A stretch of DNA of 64,000 nucleotides from Mycolicibacterium rutilum (GTDB lineage: Bacteria > Actinomycetota > Actinomycetes > Mycobacteriales > Mycobacteriaceae). Position 1 is the stretch's first letter; each line of letters begins with the position of its first letter. The translations under genes were made by a program, and so were the position numbers. The stretch spans positions 5,518,001 to 5,582,000 of the forward strand of contig NZ_LT629971.1 in NCBI RefSeq assembly GCF_900108565.1, given 5' to 3'. Below the pieces are notes generated by a model. It was not told the DNA's origin, did not search any database, and saw only the letters and a program-made list of their open reading frames with translations. Of this stretch, positions 60,346 to 64,000 are shown one piece after another.

Positions 60346-61331
60346 GCCCGCGCGAGTACGACGAGTCCGACGTCCGGGTGCGACCGGGTCGGGGCTCGCG
60401 GCCGCGGACCAAGAATCGGCCCGACCACGCCGACGCGCAGGAGGCGATGGTCGTCACCGTCGACCGGGGCCGGTGGGGCTGCGCGCTCGGCGGTGACCCC
60501 GACCGGCGCGTCACCGCGATGCGCGCGCGGGAGTTGGGCCGCACGCCGATCGTCGTGGGCGACGAAGTCGGGATCGTCGGCGACCTGTCCGGGCGTCCGG
60601 ACACGTTGGCCCGCATCGTGCGCCGCGGTGACCGGCGAACGGTGTTGCGCCGCACCGCCGATGACACCGATCCCAGCGAGCGCGTCGTCGTCGCCAACGC
60701 CGATCAGCTGTTGATCGTCGTCGCGCTGGCCGACCCGCCGCCGCGCACCGGGCTGGTGGAACGGGCGCTGATCGCGGCCTATGCCGGCGGCCTGGACCCC
60801 ATCCTGTGCCTGACCAAGACCGACCTGGCCGCGCCGGAACCGTTCGCGGCGCAGTTCGCCGACCTCGACCTGACCGTCACCACCGCGGGCCGCGACGATC
60901 CGCTCGACGCGGTCGCCCCGCTGCTGGCCGACCGGGTGACGGTGCTGCTCGGCCACTCCGGCGTCGGAAAGTCGACGCTGGTGAATCGGCTTGTGCCGGA
61001 GGCGGATCGGGCGACCGGCGCGGTCACCGACATCGGCAGGGGGCGGCACACGTCGACGCAGTCGGTGGCCCTGCCGCTGGCGTCGGGCGGATGGGTGATC
61101 GACACGCCGGGCATCCGGTCGTTCGGCTTGGCCCACATCGAACCCGACGACGTGCTGCTGGCGTTCTCGGACCTGGCCGAGGCGATCAAGGACTGCCCCC
61201 GCGGTTGTGGGCACATGGGCGCGCCCGCCGACCCCGAGTGCGCGCTGGACACCTTGACCGGACCGGCCGTCGACCGCGTCGCCGCCGCCCGGCGACTATT
61301 GGCCGCACTGCACGAGTCAACCGCCTGGTAG
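60342..61331 (+). CDS. rsgA: Ribosome small-subunit-dependent GTPase RsgA
   Basis: A 329-residue circularly permuted GTPase that helps mature the 30S subunit. An N-terminal basic extension and OB-like part precede LTKTDLA (G4), GHSGVGKSTLVN (G1) and DTPGIRSFGL (G3). A zinc knuckle then follows (CPRGCGHMGAPADPEC). The TTG start at 60342 overlaps the aroA stop. It matches Rv3228. Confidence 0.93.
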   Translation: MSPREYDESDVRVRPGRGSRPRTKNRPDHADAQEAMVVTVDRGRWGCALGGDPDRRVTAMRARELGRTPIVVGDEVGIVGDLSGRPDTLARIVRRGDRRTVLRRTADDTDPSERVVVANADQLLIVVALADPPPRTGLVERALIAAYAGGLDPILCLTKTDLAAPEPFAAQFADLDLTVTTAGRDDPLDAVAPLLADRVTVLLGHSGVGKSTLVNRLVPEADRATGAVTDIGRGRHTSTQSVALPLASGGWVIDTPGIRSFGLAHIEPDDVLLAFSDLAEAIKDCPRGCGHMGAPADPECALDTLTGPAVDRVAAARRLLAALHESTAW

Positions 61332-61335
61332 CCCG

Positions 61336-61983
61336 GTGAACTTCCTGCGCCGTACCCGAGACGGCTACGACGCGACCGCCGCCGCCTATGCCGAACGGTT
61401 CCACGACCACCTCCGCGACAAGCCGCTCGACCTCGCGATGCTGTCGGGGTTCGCTGGGCTGATCCGTCCCGGCGGACTCGTCGCCGATGTCGGCTGCGGC
61501 ACCGGGGCGACCTCGCGCATCCTCGCCGACTGCGGGGTCGACGTCGTCGGGATCGACCTGTCTCCCAACATGATCGATCAGGCGCGGCGGCTCAACCCCG
61601 GCCTGCGTTTCGAGGTCGGATCGATGCTGAACCTCGACTTCCCCGACGACCATCTCGACGGTCTCTGCGCATGGTACTCGGTGATCCACATCCCGGATGA
61701 GCAACTGCCGCAGGTGTTCTCGGAATTTCGCCGCGTCCTTCGGCCCGGCGGCCGCGCCTTGTTGGCCTTCCAGGTGGGCGACGAGCCGCGGGTGCTGGCC
61801 GAGGCGTTCGGCGAGCCGGTCGACCTGACCTTCCACCGGCGCCGGCCCGAGGCGGTCGAGCGGCTGTTGGCCGACGCGGGGCTGCACCCCTACGCGCGGA
61901 TGGTGCGGTCCGCCGACGACGACGGCCTCGAATCCACGCCGCAGGCCTACCTCGTCGCCTCGACGACGTCCGCGAACTGCTGA
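61336..61983 (+). CDS. Class I SAM-dependent methyltransferase
   Basis: A 215-residue methyltransferase of the Methyltransf_11/25 type. Motif I is VADVGCGTGATSRIL, followed by VVGIDLSPNMIDQAR, a central LDGLCAWYSVIHI and RVLRPGGRALLAFQVG. The acceptor is unknown. GTG 61336 lies 4 bp after rsgA. Its last 37 bases overlap the convergent transporter gene. Confidence 0.88.
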   Translation: MNFLRRTRDGYDATAAAYAERFHDHLRDKPLDLAMLSGFAGLIRPGGLVADVGCGTGATSRILADCGVDVVGIDLSPNMIDQARRLNPGLRFEVGSMLNLDFPDDHLDGLCAWYSVIHIPDEQLPQVFSEFRRVLRPGGRALLAFQVGDEPRVLAEAFGEPVDLTFHRRRPEAVERLLADAGLHPYARMVRSADDDGLESTPQAYLVASTTSANC

Positions 61984-63200
61984 TCTTCCGCGTCGTCCTC
62001 GGCGACCACGTGGCCGCGGGTCAGCGCGAACAACGCCACCGCCGCGGCCGCCGCCGCGCCGAACATCACGACGCCCATCGGCACCGCGCTGCTGCTGCCG
62101 GCCAGCCCCACCAGCGGCGGCGTCACCGCGCCCGTGCCGTACTGCAGGAAGCCGAGCACCGCCGAGCCGGACCCGGCGGCATGACGGACCTCGGTGACCG
62201 CCAGGCTGGTCGCGTTGGCGTAGACGAAGCCGACCGCGGCCATGAAGCCGGCCATCAGCGCGACGGTCGCCCAGGGCGTCACCCCGCCGACGGTCACGTC
62301 GACCAGCATCAGCGTCGCGTCCACCACCATGGCCGCCACGCCGAACACCAGTACGCGCCGCGGGCCGAAGCGCCCGACCACGCGCGCCGAGATCGCGCTG
62401 CTGACCCCGACGGCGATCGCGCACCCGCCGAAGGTGAATGCGTAGGCCTGCGGTGAGAGCCCGATGATGTTCTGGAGGACGAACGGCGACGCCGAGATGT
62501 AGGCGAACATCCCCGCCGCGGCGAACGCCATGGTCAGCGTGTAGCCGAGGTAGTACCGGTTGCCCAGGACGCTGCGGGCACTGCTCGCCAGGTTGCCCAG
62601 TCCACCCGGTCGGCGCAGCTCCGGCGGCAGTGACTCGTCGACCAGGAACACCACGCCCGCCACCATCAGCAGGTTGATCGCCGCCAGCGCGACAAACACG
62701 GCACGCCAACCGAATCCGGTGACGATCGTGCCGCCCAGCACCGGGGCGATGATGGGTGCCAGCACCCCGATCAGCATCATCACCGCGAACAGCCGCGCCG
62801 CCTCCGCGCCGCGGGACCGGTCGGCGATGATCGCACGGGAGATCACCACCCCGGCCGCACCGGTGAGGCCCTGCACGAACCGCAGCGCGATGAGGACGCC
62901 GATCGACGGCGCGACGATGCACAGCGCGGTGGCGATCAGGCACGCGACGCTGCCGATGATCAGCGGACGCCGGCGCCCGAACTGGTCCGAAAGTGTCCCG
63001 ATCACCAGCTGACCCGAGGCCAGGCCGACGAGGAAGGCGGTCAGGGTGAGTTGCACCGACGACGCCGCCGTGCCGAATTCCGTTGCCATGCGCGGGAACG
63101 CCGACAGGTACATGTCGATGGACAACGGGGTGACGGCGTTGAGCAACGCGAGCACGATGATCAGCAGCGCCGAGATTTTCGGCCGCGTTCGGAGTGTCAT
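61947..63200 (-). CDS. Bcr/CflA-type MFS drug exporter
   Basis: A 417-residue, 12-helix major facilitator. The family marks are TPLSIDMYLSAFPRMATEF near the N-terminus, GTLSDQFGRRRPL in loop 2-3, and GAAGVVISRAIIADR in helix 5. It probably exports drugs or small molecules. The start is ATG 63200. A palindromic operator and a divergent marR gene lie immediately upstream, which suggests repression by that regulator. Confidence 0.92.
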   Translation of the reverse strand: MTLRTRPKISALLIIVLALLNAVTPLSIDMYLSAFPRMATEFGTAASSVQLTLTAFLVGLASGQLVIGTLSDQFGRRRPLIIGSVACLIATALCIVAPSIGVLIALRFVQGLTGAAGVVISRAIIADRSRGAEAARLFAVMMLIGVLAPIIAPVLGGTIVTGFGWRAVFVALAAINLLMVAGVVFLVDESLPPELRRPGGLGNLASSARSVLGNRYYLGYTLTMAFAAAGMFAYISASPFVLQNIIGLSPQAYAFTFGGCAIAVGVSSAISARVVGRFGPRRVLVFGVAAMVVDATLMLVDVTVGGVTPWATVALMAGFMAAVGFVYANATSLAVTEVRHAAGSGSAVLGFLQYGTGAVTPPLVGLAGSSSAVPMGVVMFGAAAAAAVALFALTRGHVVAEDDAEDQQFADVVEATR

Positions 63201-63224
63201 GGGATCCTTGCAGATAGCTATACA

Positions 63225-63252
63225 GACATATCTATCGTGCAATAGATATGTC
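63225..63252. promoter_or_regulatory. Operator palindrome between the MFS and marR genes
   Basis: GACATATCTAT CGTGCA ATAGATATGTC is a perfect 11-bp inverted repeat with a 6-base centre in the 70-bp divergent gap. It is AT-rich in an otherwise GC-rich region and could block both promoters, the typical layout of a MarR operator. Confidence 0.8.
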
Positions 63253-63269
63253 CTCATATGTAAGCTGAT

Positions 63270-63809
63270 GTGATGGATGACACCTCGGTCCGCGAACTCG
63301 CGGGTGTGCTGCACGAGCTGGCGTGGCGCATCGCCCGGCTAGGACCGGCCAAGGCGGGTGTCGAACCGCTGCCCTCGTCGGAGTTGGCGGTGCTGCGGGC
63401 GATCATGGATCGGCCCGGCAGCAGCGTGTCCGAGGTCGCAGCACAGATCGCGATGCAGTCGAGCAATGTCAGCGCGGCGGTGCGCTCACTCGCCGAACGT
63501 GGGCTGGTCGACAAACGCCAGCACCAGCACGACCGCCGAATCTCAGTGCTACAACCCAGCTCTCGGGCCCTCGCCGAGCGCGAGGCCATCGACGACGCGG
63601 TGCTCGGCACCGTCACCGCCGCGTTGACACCGCTGGCGCCCGACAGCGTCGCCGCACTGTTGAACGCGATCCCCGCGATGCGGGAACTGACCCGCGAGGT
63701 CGTGGCGTCCGGGCGGGCTGCTCAGGTCACCCACCCGGAGCCTCGAAACGTCAGGCAGCCAGGCGCTTCTCGCGCCTCCGCGCCCGCGCGGCCGCGATCG
63801 CCGACTTGA
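63270..63809 (+). CDS. MarR-family regulator
   Basis: A 179-residue winged-helix regulator (GTG 63270 or ATG 63273). The HTH reads SVSEVAAQIAMQSSNVSAAVRSL and the wing reads KRQHQHDRRISVLQ, each seen in short conserved parts. It likely represses the divergent exporter and itself. The C-terminal 20 or so residues (SRASAPARPRSPT) overlap the desaturase 3' end on the other strand and look like run-on sequence. Confidence 0.9.
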   Translation: MMDDTSVRELAGVLHELAWRIARLGPAKAGVEPLPSSELAVLRAIMDRPGSSVSEVAAQIAMQSSNVSAAVRSLAERGLVDKRQHQHDRRISVLQPSSRALAEREAIDDAVLGTVTAALTPLAPDSVAALLNAIPAMRELTREVVASGRAAQVTHPEPRNVRQPGASRASAPARPRSPT

Positions 63810-64000
63810 GCCCGCGGCGCTGGCCCGGCTCCAGTTCGGCGAACATCCGCTCGCTGCGGGTTTCGGGTGCGTCGTCGGCGGTGTCGCGAAGGAACTTGTC
63901 CGGCAACGACAGCTTGGCGATCGTGCGCCAGGTCTTGCCGTACTGCACCAGGAACGAACCCGTCGTATAGGGCAGGTCGTACTTGTCGCACACCTGCCGC
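63751..64000 (-). CDS. desA3: C-terminal part of a DesA3-like acyl-CoA desaturase
   Basis: About 82 codons of a gene entering from the right edge: CDKYDLPYTTGSFLVQYGKT, then WRTIAKLSLPDKFL and a charged tail. This is the end of membrane stearoyl/linoleoyl-CoA desaturases of the mycobacterial DesA3 type, and it occupies the Rv3229c position. The histidine boxes are outside the window, so the call rests on the C-terminus and synteny. Confidence 0.75.
   Translation of the reverse strand, partial: RQVCDKYDLPYTTGSFLVQYGKTWRTIAKLSLPDKFLRDTADDAPETRSERMFAELEPGQRRGLKSAIAAARARRREKRLAA

Noticed and set aside
1..64000. CRISPR arrays or rRNA genes
   Set aside because: No regularly spaced repeats and no rRNA-like sequence were seen in the window.

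Overview
The window is a high-GC actinobacterial chromosome segment, almost certainly from a fast-growing mycobacterium (Mycolicibacterium-like). Two WhiB regulators, a mycoredoxin, AdnAB, SigH-RshA, PdtaS, the 24-residue ribosomal protein bL37 and many GTG/TTG starts all fit. From about 10.7 kb to the right edge the gene order follows, from memory, the M. tuberculosis Rv3193c-Rv3229c region with a few insertions. No database search was run, so homologue names are recognition from the translated sequence.

Layout. 1-5283 (minus): jetA-jetB-jetC of a Wadjet (MksBEF/Ept-type SMC) anti-plasmid system; jetC is cut by the left edge and jetD would lie outside. 5484-5557: initiator tRNA-Met(CAT), whose 3' end faces the Wadjet operon. 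5713-10706: a flavin oxidoreductase and a giant SARP/BTAD-ATPase regulator. 10717-18654: UPF0182 membrane protein, PDZ/S16 protease, zincin-like protein, E1/cyclodehydratase-like protein and an ABC1 kinase. 18706-19467: whiB7 with its whole control leader (AT-rich box plus -35/-10, a 68-codon upstream ORF, an attenuator hairpin). 19515-31992: redox and DNA repair (uvrD2, mrx1, nudC, a K+ channel, adnBA, a lipase/esterase, an alkyltransferase-like protein). 31989-45401: moeZ, a secreted DUF3152 protein, TetR, DUF3107, an MmpS-like protein, a ferritin-like protein, an RNA helicase, a ParA-like ATPase, an acid phosphatase/EntC/GNAT operon and a lipid kinase. 45483-49709: whiB1 with a CRP site, pdtaS, a biotinyl protein, bL37, sigH-rshA and ybaK.

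49754-52140 is a nest of decaying insertion sequences. A 1.3-kb IS3-family element, with a frameshifted orfB, sits inside an IS110-family relic. The relic has a frameshifted transposase, an apparent deletion next to the IS3, and a structured 5' non-coding end that could have encoded an IS110 bridge RNA. 52263-56695 is partly accessory: an SDR, a DUF2071 protein, an MpaB-type oxygenase gene flanked by two related tiny membrane-protein genes, and an echA-tetR pair. 56727-64000 returns to conserved order: a frameshifted methyltransferase, an SRAP abasic-site sensor, aroA, rsgA, then a second methyltransferase, a divergent Bcr/CflA exporter-MarR pair sharing a strong operator-like palindrome, and the C-terminal end of a desA3-like desaturase.

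Most of the window is housekeeping. The most noteworthy parts are the Wadjet operon at the tRNA 3' end, the IS110 relic with a possible bridge RNA, the whiB7 leader, and the MpaB operon with paired micro-membrane proteins.
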